Under the pieces are notes generated by a model that ran no database searches, had not been told where the DNA came from, and saw only the letters and a list, made by a program, of their open reading frames with translations. The position numbers were made by a program, and so were the translations under genes. 64,000 nt of DNA from Rhizobium sp. Pop5. GTDB taxonomy: Bacteria > Pseudomonadota > Alphaproteobacteria > Rhizobiales > Rhizobiaceae. Below are positions 15,516 to 24,649 of the stretch, in pieces (position 1 is the first letter of the stretch; each line of letters opens with the position of its first letter). The stretch spans positions 186,001 to 250,000 of the forward strand of contig NZ_CP099398.1 of assembly GCF_024721175.1 (NCBI RefSeq), read 5' to 3'.

Positions 15516-16544
15516 ATGACTGAAGCTGCCGACGCCGGCGTCGTGCGCGAACTGCTTTCGCCGCTATCACGCTTCCTGCGTGACAAGACCCTCTATGAGG
15601 TCATCGTCAACCGGCCAGGGCAGGTTGTCACGGAGGGGAGACAGGGATGGCAGACCTATGAGATGCCCGAACTCTCTTTCGACAGGTTGATGCGTCTCGC
15701 CCGCTCGGTCGCGAGCTTTTCCAATCAGGCGATCGACCAGACGCGACCGATCCTGTCGGCGACGTTGCCGGATGATGAGCGGATCCAGATCGTCATCCCG
15801 CCGGCAACGACGAGGGGAACCGTCAGCATCACCATCCGCAAGCCGTCCTCCGTGTCGCTGACCCTTGAGCATCTCGATCATGGGGGATTGTTCGCCGATG
15901 TTTTGCGGGTCGACGGCGACGGGAGCCGATCGGACCAAAGGCTGTTGGAATACTATCGCATTGGCGCCTACAAAGCGTTTCTCCGGGAGGCGGTGTTTGC
16001 AAGAAAGAACATCATCATCTCCGGCGCAACCGGGTCGGGAAAAACAACTCTATCGAAAGCGCTGATCCGCCACATTCCGCAAAGCGAGCGGATTATTTCG
16101 ATCGAAGACACTCCGGAACTGGTGGTCCCGCAGCCCAACCACGTTCGACTGTTCTATTCCAAAGGCGGCCAGGGATTGTCTAAAGTCGATGCGAAGGATC
16201 TGCTGGAATCCTGCTTGCGCATGCGGCCCGACCGCATCCTACTTCAGGAGCTCCGAGACGGCACGGCATTCTACTACATCCGCAATGTCAACTCCGGCCA
16301 TCCTGGCTCCATCACCACCGTCCATGCCGACTCCGCCCGCCTCGCCTTTGAGCAGCTGACTTTGCTGGTCAAGGAGTCGGAGGGTGGTGGGGACCTCGAA
16401 CGGCACGACATCCGCGAGATGTTGACGATCGCGGTCGACATCATCATCCAATGCAAGCGTATCGACGGCCGGTTTCGGGTGAGCGAGATCTACTATCGAG
16501 ACGCCACGACTGACCTCGGCCGCTCTTCGTCGGATCGAGCTTAA
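15516..16544 (+). CDS. virB11: VirB11-type secretion ATPase
   Basis: A 342-residue hexameric AAA-like ATPase at the cytoplasmic face of the channel. Visible motifs are Walker A GATGSGKTT from residue 170, the Asp box IISIEDTPEL, the His-box region YIRNVNSGHPGSITTVHADSA and the preceding LRMRPDRILLQELRDG that contains Walker B. It is the last gene of the virB operon. No hairpin followed by a T-tract is seen after the stop. Normal length and no lesions. Confidence 0.95.
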   Translation: MTEAADAGVVRELLSPLSRFLRDKTLYEVIVNRPGQVVTEGRQGWQTYEMPELSFDRLMRLARSVASFSNQAIDQTRPILSATLPDDERIQIVIPPATTRGTVSITIRKPSSVSLTLEHLDHGGLFADVLRVDGDGSRSDQRLLEYYRIGAYKAFLREAVFARKNIIISGATGSGKTTLSKALIRHIPQSERIISIEDTPELVVPQPNHVRLFYSKGGQGLSKVDAKDLLESCLRMRPDRILLQELRDGTAFYYIRNVNSGHPGSITTVHADSARLAFEQLTLLVKESEGGGDLERHDIREMLTIAVDIIIQCKRIDGRFRVSEIYYRDATTDLGRSSSDRA

Positions 16545-16587
16545 CGGGTTGCTTCCGGGCCTCTAACAATTCTGTCGGTCTCGACCG

Positions 16588-17166
16588 TCAGTCCAATTGT
16601 GCTGCCTTCTCACGCAGGACCACTGAAAACGCGCGGAGCCCCTGATGGTCCAGTGCATCAATGAATTCGTGAACCGCCGGCACCGTCTTGCGTAAATTCA
16701 ACCGGGCGTGCCTGATGCTGTCGATCAATGCGCTCGAAAAGGTGGAATGGAGGCCCACGAGGAAATTGTCTGGCGATACGCAGGTCACCCCATGAGGCCG
16801 AAGGTCCGCGGCTGGGAAATCCTTGAGATTCCACGTGACAATCACAGAAGCCTTTCCGGCGATGGCTGCAGCTAAAACATGACGATCATCCGGATCCGGT
16901 AGCGAGAGGTCGGGGATGAGAATTCGGCGGTTGCCGACATCGGCATCGGGCAAGACTTTTTTGATCCGATCACGGGTCGCTTCCAGACGGGGGAAGGGTA
17001 TCTCGGGTGAGCCGATGGCCAGATTGCGAATCCACTCGGCGTGGATGTCGTCGGTCCAGCGTGCGTCGACGAGACCGTCGAAAGCACACTGGACCAAGAC
17101 ATTACGCAAATGGAAAGGGTAGAGGACGCAGGCATCATAGACCGCGACAGGCGGCTTAGAGGCCAT
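16588..17166 (-). CDS. PIN-domain ribonuclease toxin
   Basis: A 192-residue protein whose first 120 residues match a PIN domain. The acidic residues sit in VAVYDACVLYPFHLRNVL (first Asp), HAEWIRNLA (Glu) and DLSLPDPDDRHVLAAAIAGKASVIVTWNLKDF (third and fourth Asp). This longer PIN type, with a C-terminal helical extension, is usually paired with an excisionase-like antitoxin, and such a gene lies immediately upstream with an 11-base overlap (17156-17602). It probably cleaves RNA when freed from the antitoxin. It ends about 44 bases from the virB11 stop, converging on the transfer operon. Confidence 0.8.
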   Translation of the reverse strand: MASKPPVAVYDACVLYPFHLRNVLVQCAFDGLVDARWTDDIHAEWIRNLAIGSPEIPFPRLEATRDRIKKVLPDADVGNRRILIPDLSLPDPDDRHVLAAAIAGKASVIVTWNLKDFPAADLRPHGVTCVSPDNFLVGLHSTFSSALIDSIRHARLNLRKTVPAVHEFIDALDHQGLRAFSVVLREKAAQLD

Positions 17167-17602
17167 GATTGACGATCAGATCCTCTGTGTCCTCGGCCAG
17201 CGCGTCGAGGCTTTTCTGGCGAGCATCGAGCTTGGCCTTGAGCGAGAGAACATCCTTCAACTTGGCTCGGCGGTGCTTGCCGACATAGCGGAAGGGCAGA
17301 TCGCCGCGATCCATGCGCAGCACCACGAGAGGACGTGAGATGCCGAGGATGGTGGAGGCGTCGGTCGGGCTCAATTCCTGATCTTCCGTGAGCACGGCAA
17401 CACGCTTGCCGCGCAACAGATGATCGAGGAGTGCTTCGACAGGCGCGAGAGCCGAGGCTGGGAGAGAAAGGGTTTGAAGTTGTCCACTTTCACGGCGAAT
17501 CCGTAGTTCCAGTTGGTCGCCCTCCGCCAGATTTGGCATAGGCGCGACGGCCTTGCGGTCGCGATCCGACAATTTGGTAAATTGAAGAACATGGCTGGTC
17601 AT
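17156..17602 (-). CDS. Excisionase-type HTH antitoxin paired with the PIN toxin
   Basis: A 148-residue protein from the ATG at 17600-17602 (MTSHVLQFTKLSDRDRKAVA). The C-terminal half holds LSPTDASTILGISRPLVVLR followed by GDLPFRYVGKHRRAKLKDVL, a helix-turn-helix of the MerR/excisionase type often seen in antitoxins of PIN modules. It overlaps the downstream toxin by 11 bases, so the two are co-translated. It would bind its own promoter and neutralise the toxin. A longer start at 17677 lacks conserved sequence. Confidence 0.75.
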   Translation of the reverse strand: MTSHVLQFTKLSDRDRKAVAPMPNLAEGDQLELRIRRESGQLQTLSLPASALAPVEALLDHLLRGKRVAVLTEDQELSPTDASTILGISRPLVVLRMDRGDLPFRYVGKHRRAKLKDVLSLKAKLDARQKSLDALAEDTEDLIVNHGL

Positions 17603-18114
17603 GGCGAACACCTCTGACCATGTATATAGGGCAAGTCGCTCATAACTGCAATAACTGAAATATCCTCCGCTTTCCATCTCCGATTTCCGGGTGCCATAGG
17701 AGCGCGCGGCGAACGAGCTCGACCCGCCAACTTGAAGCGTGGGTTACCGCCAACGGCAAGCGCTCCGCTTCCGATGTGATCGTGCAATGCAAAGGGGCCG
17801 CCTCACCAACTATGCAGAAAAATAGGGCCGCTGGAAAACCAGGGCCCTTTAAGGTGTGAAGGTCAATAACCTCCAGAGGGGAACAGCTGATACGATGGCA
17901 CTGGGAGGAAAACCATCGACTGCATCAACTGGAGGCAATATGCTCATATTTTGACCGCTTGGTAAAACATTTTTTGTGCAGTGCAGCTATGCAGAAATGG
18001 CAGAGAGTTCTCTGGGCCGATTTGACCGGGATATAGCTTCACGCATTCGAGATCGCCCGGGCGATGGCTTCCTTTTAGGGCGCCTACGTCGCTGACCAAG
18101 GAGGCTGGTGTGGA
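17603..18114. other. Gene-free stretch between the antitoxin gene and DUF1173
   Basis: No coding region is supported. The sequence holds the upstream region of the toxin-antitoxin pair (near 17603-17660) and a C+A-rich patch around 17800-17870. The similar strings CTATGCAGAAAAAT near 17811 and CTATGCAGAAATGG near 17987 hint at a short repeat. Nothing else was recognised. Confidence 0.4.
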
Positions 18115-19329
18115 TCATGGCAGCCGCGGCATTTCGCCGTCGGCCACACGCCAGATCCACGGCGTCATCTCGGCTCTCGCGGCGATCATCTCATTCAGTG
18201 CAACGTCATAGTCTTCGTCGGCCTTCGTCGGAACGATGAACATGGCGATCGGCGCTGGCTTTGCCTCCGGTAAGGTCACGGAGGCAATCGGCTGGTCGCG
18301 CGAAAGATCGAACCGGAGTCCTTTCACGCTTCTTCGCTTCAGGCTTGAGAGCCGCTCCAGGAGACGCTGTTCATGGATGGTTTCGAACGGGATCCAGTTC
18401 TCGTTGACCACCATCAGCGCCACTTCCTCGACCGAAGCTATCCCCGCTCCCGAAATGCCGAACGTGGCGATGACGATGAGATGAAACCCCTCGTTGGATC
18501 GCCACAGTTCCAGTTCGGTTTCATATCGGGCATTCAACCGTTTCCACGCACCCTCATCGAGCATGAAGGGGAAAGGCAGGTGGCGCACCAGCATCTTCTG
18601 GCCATCGCGCGCTGAGGAAAATTCCTTTACCTCTCCGACGGTCATCATCAGTTTCCGCGGACCGGGACCGGTTAACTGGGCTCCGGCCAACATCGCTGCG
18701 CGCCTGGCGGAGATCCCTTCCTTGTCCTCCTGATGAAACACTTCCGGCACGAACAGGATGTCGCTAAGCGGACCGCCGCGGACAATCATCTGTCGCGCTG
18801 CGTTCAGCAGGCTGCTGCGGACGCGACCCCAGCCGCGTCTCCCAGCCCACAGCGCCGTCCATTCAGTCAGTTCCCCTGTCTCCCAGAGATAATGGAGCAT
18901 GGCCTTGAGCGACAGCTTTTTCGGATCGTTTCGCACCGTTTCCGACGGCTCCGAAGATGAGGCCGAAGCCGATCGGTTCCCTCGTTTCGACAGCGAGAAA
19001 TCGAGTTTCAGCACAGCCGCGCCCGTCGCTGCGTCGATCTGGATGGCATTGCCGATCAATGGACCAAGACCCGACAGCTCATATGGCGGTTCATAGGATG
19101 GGCAGCCGGGATCGTGATCTCGTCCTGAAAGCGGCATCCGTTTGATCAGGAATTGGCCATCCATCCGGGCGATATACATCGGCACCGGCGGTTGCCGACA
19201 CGGGCAAAGTGGCCTGAGCTTCTGTTCGTAAGCGCGTTCGAGCTGCGGCAGAAACTCTGGAGAACTGTCGTCGAACGCCTGGTTGCCGATCAAAAACTGT
19301 CGCACGTCGTTCCTCCCTTGCCTGGCCAA
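18115..19329 (-). CDS. DUF1173 family protein
   Basis: A 404-residue protein matching the uncharacterised DUF1173 family found on rhizobial and agrobacterial plasmids. The N-terminal region has a cysteine cluster, RPLCPCRQPPVPMYIARMDG followed by DHDPGCPSYEPP, which could bind zinc. The middle contains LKAMLHYLWETGELTEWTAL and the C-terminus MTPWIWRVADGEMPRLP. Function is unknown. Its usual company is plasmid maintenance and transfer genes, as here. The start codon follows from the MARQGRNDVRQF beginning. No damage is seen. The name is from recall of the family pattern, not a search. Confidence 0.75.
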   Translation of the reverse strand: MARQGRNDVRQFLIGNQAFDDSSPEFLPQLERAYEQKLRPLCPCRQPPVPMYIARMDGQFLIKRMPLSGRDHDPGCPSYEPPYELSGLGPLIGNAIQIDAATGAAVLKLDFSLSKRGNRSASASSSEPSETVRNDPKKLSLKAMLHYLWETGELTEWTALWAGRRGWGRVRSSLLNAARQMIVRGGPLSDILFVPEVFHQEDKEGISARRAAMLAGAQLTGPGPRKLMMTVGEVKEFSSARDGQKMLVRHLPFPFMLDEGAWKRLNARYETELELWRSNEGFHLIVIATFGISGAGIASVEEVALMVVNENWIPFETIHEQRLLERLSSLKRRSVKGLRFDLSRDQPIASVTLPEAKPAPIAMFIVPTKADEDYDVALNEMIAARAEMTPWIWRVADGEMPRLP

Positions 19330-19639
19330 AGGCTGATCGAGCCGTAAAAGGAAGGCGTAGCATGAGCTTCGCGGACTTTACTAGCGCAAAATAGTTAGTA
19401 TGTAAATGTTACGGCCGCTGGGGCCGGATTTCAACGCCAAGGCAGGAAAGAAGATACGTGCATTCCAGCCTCCAAAAATTAAAATTAACGATCATGATAA
19501 TTAGAAGTCAACGGTGCGTTGATTAGAAGTCAGCCGGTCAAAATGTAGAGGCTGCGCCAGCATGAAGTGAGTTCTAATCGCGTGCTACCCAGCCCTTCGA
19601 GCCGGCCGGCACTGAACCGCCGATCACCTTGCCGCCTTC

Positions 19640-19947
19640 CGACTGCCCGATGGCTGCCGGCGTCTCTACATCGCAGCTGACGCCGATGCGGCCGGCCGGC
19701 ACGTATCGAGGGATTGAGCTACCGCGCCCAGGCGCTGGGGATCCTGCCGCTAGTGCTTGCCCCGGAGTTCGGCGACTTCAACGAGGATCTGCGCCGGCTC
19801 AGTCCGGAACGGCTCATCGCTAATCTCAGGGCGCAGCTCGTTCTGAAACGCTCTGGCCTTTCTGCCCGCATGATCGAGCCGGACGGGGAAGGTGAGGGCG
19901 TGAGGGCCTACAGGATGGCAGGTCTCTGCCGGTCGCCGCACGGGTAG
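19640..19947 (+). pseudogene. Remnant of a plasmid Toprim-domain (primase-like) protein
   Basis: One frame contains PDGCRRLYIAADADAAGRHV, the Asp-x-Asp core of a Toprim domain as in plasmid primase-like proteins. After a frameshift near 19705 another frame continues LSYRAQALGILPLVLAPEFG DFNEDLRRLSPERL, the family's C-terminal part. Upstream catalytic regions are missing and there is no plausible start, so this is a decayed fragment. The assignment rests on motif recall. Confidence 0.5.
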
Positions 19948-20110
19948 GCGCCCGCCCGCGGGCCTGCCGAGAGGCGACCCTTACCATGCGGCGGGCGGGC
20001 CTTCAGCGGGTCGCTCAGGTTTCTTCCCCTAGCTTGGGCCGCGTGCGGCCCGCCATTCCTGGCACAAGCCCCGCCCCGCCTCGTCCCCAACCGACCGTTT
20101 CATCTACGAG

Positions 20111-20994
20111 ATGCAGATCTACGGCCATCGCCCCTTCCAGGATGAACCGGACCCGCGTCCGCTGCCGGAGGAGCCGGTCGTCCAGTCGGCGCTGACCGCC
20201 ATGTTCGATGCTCTATTCGAAATGCTCGGCGATACCCGCCTGGAGCCCGATCTCGAAGACCTCCTGTGGTCGACGGTCAATCTCTTCCACCGCGCCGGCG
20301 AGCGCATCCAGCGGGAGCTTCAGCGTAATGAGGATAGCCAACGCAACGGTCAGCGCGAGCAGGACGGCTCGGAGGTCAAGAGTGTCGAGTTGGAGCGCCT
20401 CGTTGCCGAAGGCATCACGCTGCTTGAGCGCCGCAATGCCTTCGAGTTCATGCGCGCCTATGCGGGCGACCACTTCGAAGCCAATGCGGCTCGGCATGGC
20501 GGCCGCGGACGGGCTCCAAGGTCAGCCACGCCAACATGACCGCGGCGATGATCGACTCCAGAGACTTTCCATCCGCCCGCCGGCGCGCCGAGACCGAAGT
20601 GCTGATCCCGGCAGGCACCAAGATCGCCTTCGGCGGCGGCATCGACTACAATGATCACGAACGAATCTGGGCGAAACTCGATCAAGCCCTCGCCAAATAT
20701 CCCGACATGGTGCTGCTGCACGGCGGCTCGCCGAAGGGCGCCGAACGTATCGCTGCCTGCTGGGCAGAAGCGCGCAAGGTGATACAGATCGCCTTCAAGC
20801 CGAATGGACGAAGCACGCCAAGGCCGCACCGTTCCGCCGCAATGACGACATGCTCTCGGTCATGCCGGCTGGCGTCGTCATCTTCCCCGGCTCCGGCATT
20901 ACCGGAAATCTTGCCGACAAGGCCCGCCGACTTGGCATCTCCGTTTTGGCAAGCGGCGGGAGATGGCGCGTAAGCGCCATCTGTCCATACGGCT
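20111..20994 (+). pseudogene. DUF2493 (SLOG-like) protein gene with two or more frameshifts
   Basis: The first part (MQIYGHRPFQDEPDPRPLPE to FEFMRAYAGDHFEANAARHG) is the N-terminal region of rhizobial plasmid DUF2493 proteins. At about 20505 one base is missing, and the continuation SKVSHANMTAAMIDSRDFPS is in the next frame. VLIPAGTKIAFGGGIDYNDH and KYPDMVLLHGGSPKGAERIA form the Rossmann-like nucleotide-binding core. Near 20803 the frame shifts again to WTKHAKAAPFRRND and PAGVVIFPGSGITGNLADKA. The intact family binds nucleotide-like ligands, with unknown function. This copy is not translatable as one protein. Confidence 0.8.
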
Positions 20995-21057
20995 GAAGGA
21001 GATGCTTGCATTTCGCAAAAATTGTGTACACATTTGCCGCTGAAACGGAGCTTCGCC

Positions 21058-21324
21058 ATGACCCAATCTCGGCAGCAGATACCATCTCCCCGCCGTGTCG
21101 GCGTGCGGGAATTTCGCGGCAACCTGACGTCTTTCCTCAAGCAGGTCGAAGACGGCCAGCGGTTCGTCCTGACGTCGCATCACAAGGTTGTCGCCGAAAT
21201 CGGCCCGCCGTCAGCCGGCGTCGTCATGCGGAAACCAGGCGCGTTGCGCGGAAAGATCAAAGTTGCCGATGACTTCGATGGTCTGCCGGCGGATGTTCTG
21301 AAGTCCATGGAAGACGGGACGTGA
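21058..21324 (+). CDS. Phd/YefM-family antitoxin
   Basis: An 88-residue protein from the ATG at 21058. VGVREFRGNLTSFLKQVEDGQRFVLTSHHKVVAEI is the Phd/YefM DNA-binding fold, in which the N-terminal part binds the operator. The C-terminal part (KIKVADDFDGLPADVLKSME) is the toxin-binding tail, with the common DDFD..P.D.L motif. Its stop overlaps the GTG of the following PIN gene. It would neutralise that toxin and repress the pair. Confidence 0.87.
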   Translation: MTQSRQQIPSPRRVGVREFRGNLTSFLKQVEDGQRFVLTSHHKVVAEIGPPSAGVVMRKPGALRGKIKVADDFDGLPADVLKSMEDGT

Positions 21325-21719
21325 GGCTGCTGCTCGATACACATGCCTTGCTGTGGTGGCTGAACGACGACGAGAAGCTAGGGAACCATGCGCGTCGCCT
21401 TATTGGCGATCCCGAGAATGATGTCCTCGTCAGTGCTGTCTCCCTTTGGGAAATCACTGTGAAGCTGCGCATCGGCAAACTTGATGCCGATATCGAAGAG
21501 ATTGTTGCGATTTTGCCGGATCAAGGTTTCGACCGGCTGGATATCTCGGACGCGCATCTTATCGCTCTCGCTGCTCTTCCACTTCATCACCGCGATCCTT
21601 TCGATCATCTGCTCATGGCGCAAGCCGTGGCGGAGGGAGCGTATTTGGTTTCGGACGATCAAAATGTCGCGCTTTATGGCATTCCGTTTGTGACTTGCTC
21701 CGATCCTGTTGCCTTGTGA
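21321..21719 (+). CDS. PIN-domain (VapC-like) toxin
   Basis: A 132-residue PIN-domain ribonuclease using a GTG start in a GTGA overlap with the antitoxin stop. Acidic residues are seen in RLLLDTHALLWWLNDD (Asp5), VSAVSLWEITVKLRIGKLDA (Glu) and HHRDPFDHLLMAQAVAEGAYLVSDD (later Asp residues). This subtype, with the TH.LLWW and HRDPFDR-like motifs, is the standard partner of Phd/YefM antitoxins. It probably acts in plasmid maintenance. Intact. Confidence 0.88.
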   Translation: MRLLLDTHALLWWLNDDEKLGNHARRLIGDPENDVLVSAVSLWEITVKLRIGKLDADIEEIVAILPDQGFDRLDISDAHLIALAALPLHHRDPFDHLLMAQAVAEGAYLVSDDQNVALYGIPFVTCSDPVAL

Positions 21720-22320
21720 TCTCACCGAGCTTGGCTCCGCGGATGAAGCCGGCTCAGATCGTTCCGGTTGCGTGTTTGCCAATGGCGATGTACCTGGCGA
21801 CCCATCGGCGGCTCAGGTGCTTGGGAGCGGGCACGTTTGGGGAAGATCACTCATTCGACGCCCGCGTGAACAGCTTCACCCGGGATTGGAGCATGGTCTG
21901 CAGACGGCAATGCGGTGCCGCGGCGACCTCGCCGATCAGCAGAAATGTTATCGAGGTGCTCACAGCCTGCCGCAGCCGGGAGCGGGCGAGGGTATTATGT
22001 TGATCGACATGCGGGCGAAGCGTCCGTGGAGTGTGCGGCCAATATCCCCAGTGCTTGGACCGGGGGGCCATGGTTGTTGTCTCCTTCGATTGCCCCGAAC
22101 CATTCCCGTTTTATATCGCTCGTATAGACGACCGCCTGCTTTGGCGGCCAACCCCTGAAGGGGTAAGACTCGCCCGAAATTTTTGCAAAATTCGATTTCG
22201 GTTCGTTTATCCTGGTGGAAAATAGAATTTTGCAAAATTTTCAGGCGAGCTGACCGCAGCAGGTCGGCCGTCTCTTCGTGCGCCATCGGGAATGGTCCCG
22301 AGCAACCGGAGACAACAACC
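21720..22320. other. Gene-free stretch with a long inverted repeat, upstream of DUF736
   Basis: No supported gene. Short open frames on both strands lack conserved features. The notable element is the inverted repeat at 22169-22249. AGGAGACAACAACC-type purine-rich sequence just before 22321 serves the DUF736 gene. Confidence 0.5.
22169..22249. repeat. 25-bp inverted repeat (two mismatches) around a 31-bp spacer
   Basis: The left arm at 22169-22193 and right arm at 22225-22249 are reverse complements at 23 of 25 positions. Each arm contains the self-palindromic core TTTTGCAAAA. The repeat lies about 75 bp upstream of the DUF736 start. It could be a dimeric operator, a recombination site or an RNA hairpin. 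Confidence 0.8.
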
Positions 22321-22644
22321 ATGGCCACCACGATCGCAACGCTCACGCAGAAGACCGACGGCATCCTCGAAGGCGTCTTCGCCACGATCCGGGTCAACGC
22401 CCCGATCGCCATCGTCCCAAATGCCAGCAAGGCAAGCGAAGAAGCGCCCGACTACCGCGTCATTCACCGCAAGACGGGCTTCGAGATCGGCGCCGCCTGG
22501 AACCGCATCGCGCGGCAGACCGGCGAGGAATACCTCTCAGTGAAGCTTGAGGCTCCCGAGATCGGTGTGATCTTCGGCAATCTCGCACCGGCACCCGGCG
22601 GCGATCCTAGCAAGAAGGTGATCCTCTGGAACAGCCCGAACTGA
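22321..22644 (+). CDS. DUF736 family plasmid protein
   Basis: A 107-residue protein starting at the ATG at 22321. TIATLTQKTDGILEGVFATI at the N-terminus and GFEIGAAWNRIARQTGEEYLSVKLEAPEIG in the middle match DUF736, a small beta-rich family almost always found on alphaproteobacterial plasmids and integrative elements. It typically sits near transfer and stabilisation genes. The ending KVILWNSPN is unusual only in detail. Function is unknown; a single-strand DNA or nucleic-acid-related role has been suggested only by context. A strong hairpin follows the stop. Confidence 0.88.
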   Translation: MATTIATLTQKTDGILEGVFATIRVNAPIAIVPNASKASEEAPDYRVIHRKTGFEIGAAWNRIARQTGEEYLSVKLEAPEIGVIFGNLAPAPGGDPSKKVILWNSPN

Positions 22645-22657
22645 AGAACAAAGCGAG

Positions 22658-22679
22658 CGGCCCCGAGCAATCGGGGCCG
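22658..22679 (+). terminator. Hairpin downstream of DUF736 (probable terminator)
   Basis: CGGCCCCGA pairs perfectly with TCGGGGCCG across a GCAA tetraloop, 14 bases after the stop codon. There is no long T-run after it, so termination may be Rho-assisted. Confidence 0.65.
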
Positions 22680-23181
22680 GCTTCGCCGTATCTCAGGTTT
22701 TGCGCGCAATAGCGGGATTGAAAGCGGGCATCGAGCCCGCCTTCAATCCTCCTGTCGTGCCACACGAGACCAAGGACCCTGTCTGCTCAGATACTTGAAG
22801 TCTGCCGTGAGGCTCGTGCCGCCTCAAGGACTTCGCGGCCCCTCCAATTTTCAGCCGGCGCCCTGAAGGGCACCGTCAGAAAATCGGTTTCTCTATTCGG
22901 CCGTTGATTTCAAGCATCTTTTTCTGGGCGCAGCTTCTCCAATGTCCACATAGCTTGGCGATTTCGACCGCAGGCCCTTGCTTCTCTTCGAGATCGGCAC
23001 CGTGACCCTCTCATGATGGATTTAGGAACAAGATGGAACTATCTCCTTTCGCGTCCTGGCATCCAGTTGGGTGCCGGCACTACCGATTTTCCGTTCTCAT
23101 CTTATCCTTCGTCCTGCGGACGATTTCACTCCGCGCTACGCGGAATTCCGATTTCTTGCGTTGATGCTCTCAAGCGGTGAT
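22680..23181. other. Gene-free stretch between DUF736 and the second IS110-family transposase
   Basis: No coding region is supported. Part of this stretch is probably the 3' non-coding end of the IS110-family element, whose boundary cannot be set by eye because no terminal repeats are visible. Confidence 0.4.
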
Positions 23182-24219
23182 TCAAGTTGTTGCAGCGCGT
23201 TCCTCTTTGGCCCAGCGAAAGTCGGTCTGGTCCTGCCACATGCGGTGCATGATCACAGCCAGGCGCCGAGCGATGGCAACAAAGGCTTTGTTGACGCCTC
23301 TACTTTTTGCGATCCGCATGCCCCATGCTCTCAGCCATGACCATTTCTGACCTCGAGTCAGAAGCGTAACGGCCGCTTCGTACAGAAGCGTTCGCACCAT
23401 GGTATCGCCACTGCACGATACCTTGCCGACCCGGCTTTTCTCTCCCGATTGATGAGATGCTGGCGTCAGCCCGACGAACGCGCCGACGGCTTTTGAGTTC
23501 TGAAAGCGAGCAGGGACATCGATGGCGCTGCGATAGGCGAGCGCGACGACAGCTCCCACGCCCGGCACCGTCATAAGCCTGCGGCAAATCCCATCGTTCT
23601 TCGCAATTGCCAGAAGCTGACGATGAAGAATGTTGAATTGCGAGCGGATCTCGCGCCTGGCCGCCAGCAGCGGCTTTACAATGGCGAGCAGCTCTTCGTC
23701 ATCATCTATCAGTTCGCGTATTCTCTGCTCGAAGTTCAACGTGCTTACGATGCCGACCTTGAGGCCAAAATTTCGGAGAATTCCCCTCAAGTCATTCTCT
23801 ATGTCCATAGCCTTGGACTGAAGCATCTTCCGGGCTCTGAGCAGGGCACGCTGCTTTTGGCTTGTGATCGTTTTCACATGGACCGGGCGAAAGATGTTGA
23901 CGCGCATCATCTGGGCGATCCCGCGGGCGTCGTTCCGATCAGTCTTGTTGATCTGCGCTGTCAGGAAGGCCCGTGTGTGCCTTGCCTCGATGCAGAAAAC
24001 GGGAAGATTCGCCTCAGCGAGCGCACTGTAGAGCCATTGAGACAAGGGACCAGCTTCGAGACCAATGCGTCTGTACTGATGGCCGCTCTCCGACAGAACA
24101 CGTAAAAGATCTTCGGGGTGACTGGGCACCTTTGTCTCCCGAACGATCCTGCCCTCCGCATCCACAATGCAAACGGATGTCTCTTTCACGGAAATATCGA
24201 GGCCGGCAAAATACTGCAT
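23182..24219 (-). CDS. IS110-family transposase (second, divergent copy)
   Basis: A 345-residue protein from the ATG at 24217-24219 (MQYFAGLDISVKETSVCIVD). DEDD-domain blocks are GLDISVKETS (first Asp), LEAGPLSQWLY (Glu) and NKTDRNDARGIAQMMRVNIF (late Asp residues). The transposase-20 domain has LMTVPGVGAVVALAYRSAID, GAFVGLTPASHQSGEKSRVG and CSGDTMVRTLLYEAA with the catalytic Ser. It is clearly different from the copy inside virB6, so the two are independent elements. The upstream ATG at 24225 is an alternative start. The gene is intact, and the element's ends are not determined. Confidence 0.92.
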   Translation of the reverse strand: MQYFAGLDISVKETSVCIVDAEGRIVRETKVPSHPEDLLRVLSESGHQYRRIGLEAGPLSQWLYSALAEANLPVFCIEARHTRAFLTAQINKTDRNDARGIAQMMRVNIFRPVHVKTITSQKQRALLRARKMLQSKAMDIENDLRGILRNFGLKVGIVSTLNFEQRIRELIDDDEELLAIVKPLLAARREIRSQFNILHRQLLAIAKNDGICRRLMTVPGVGAVVALAYRSAIDVPARFQNSKAVGAFVGLTPASHQSGEKSRVGKVSCSGDTMVRTLLYEAAVTLLTRGQKWSWLRAWGMRIAKSRGVNKAFVAIARRLAVIMHRMWQDQTDFRWAKEERAATT

Positions 24220-24401
24220 GTGCATATCTCCTGAGATGGGTTGGTGAGCGTTGCAGCGTGCAGCATAGCCGCTGGCTGGGCGCAGGCCGAATACTCCATC
24301 TCCTCCGCTCGCCGGCTCCGCCGGTCGCTGACGCGATCCTTGACCCGGCCCGATCCTCACGACCCCGGGCGTCATCTTTCACATTTCAGGAGACGACGAC
24401 G

Positions 24402-24569
24402 ATGACGATTGCACTCGAAATTCAGGTTGAGGAACTGCGGGCCGAGCTCAGGAACGCCGATCCGGCTGAGCGCCGCCAGATCGAAGCGGAGCTGGAGATC
24501 GCTCGGGCCGAACTGAGGGTAGCGATCGCCGAGCAGGAGGGCGCCATCGACGCCGCGCCACCCTTCTGA
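24402..24569 (+). CDS. Small helical plasmid protein of unknown function
   Basis: A 55-residue protein with an AGGAG-type ribosome site eight to thirteen bases before the ATG at 24402. The sequence is a single amphipathic helix or coiled coil rich in Glu, Ala and Arg (EIQVEELRAELRNADPAERR QIEAELEIARAELR), ending EGAIDAAPPF. I do not recognise a named family. It lies in the group of small plasmid genes that includes the WGR protein. The good Shine-Dalgarno and strong codon bias support it as real. Confidence 0.6.
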   Translation: MTIALEIQVEELRAELRNADPAERRQIEAELEIARAELRVAIAEQEGAIDAAPPF

Positions 24570-24649
24570 GGCGGCGTTTGCCTCCTCGCCTGGGCCGGCA
24601 CGCCGGATCGACCGGCGCGTCGACCCGAAGCTGCGCTTCACGCCGATAA

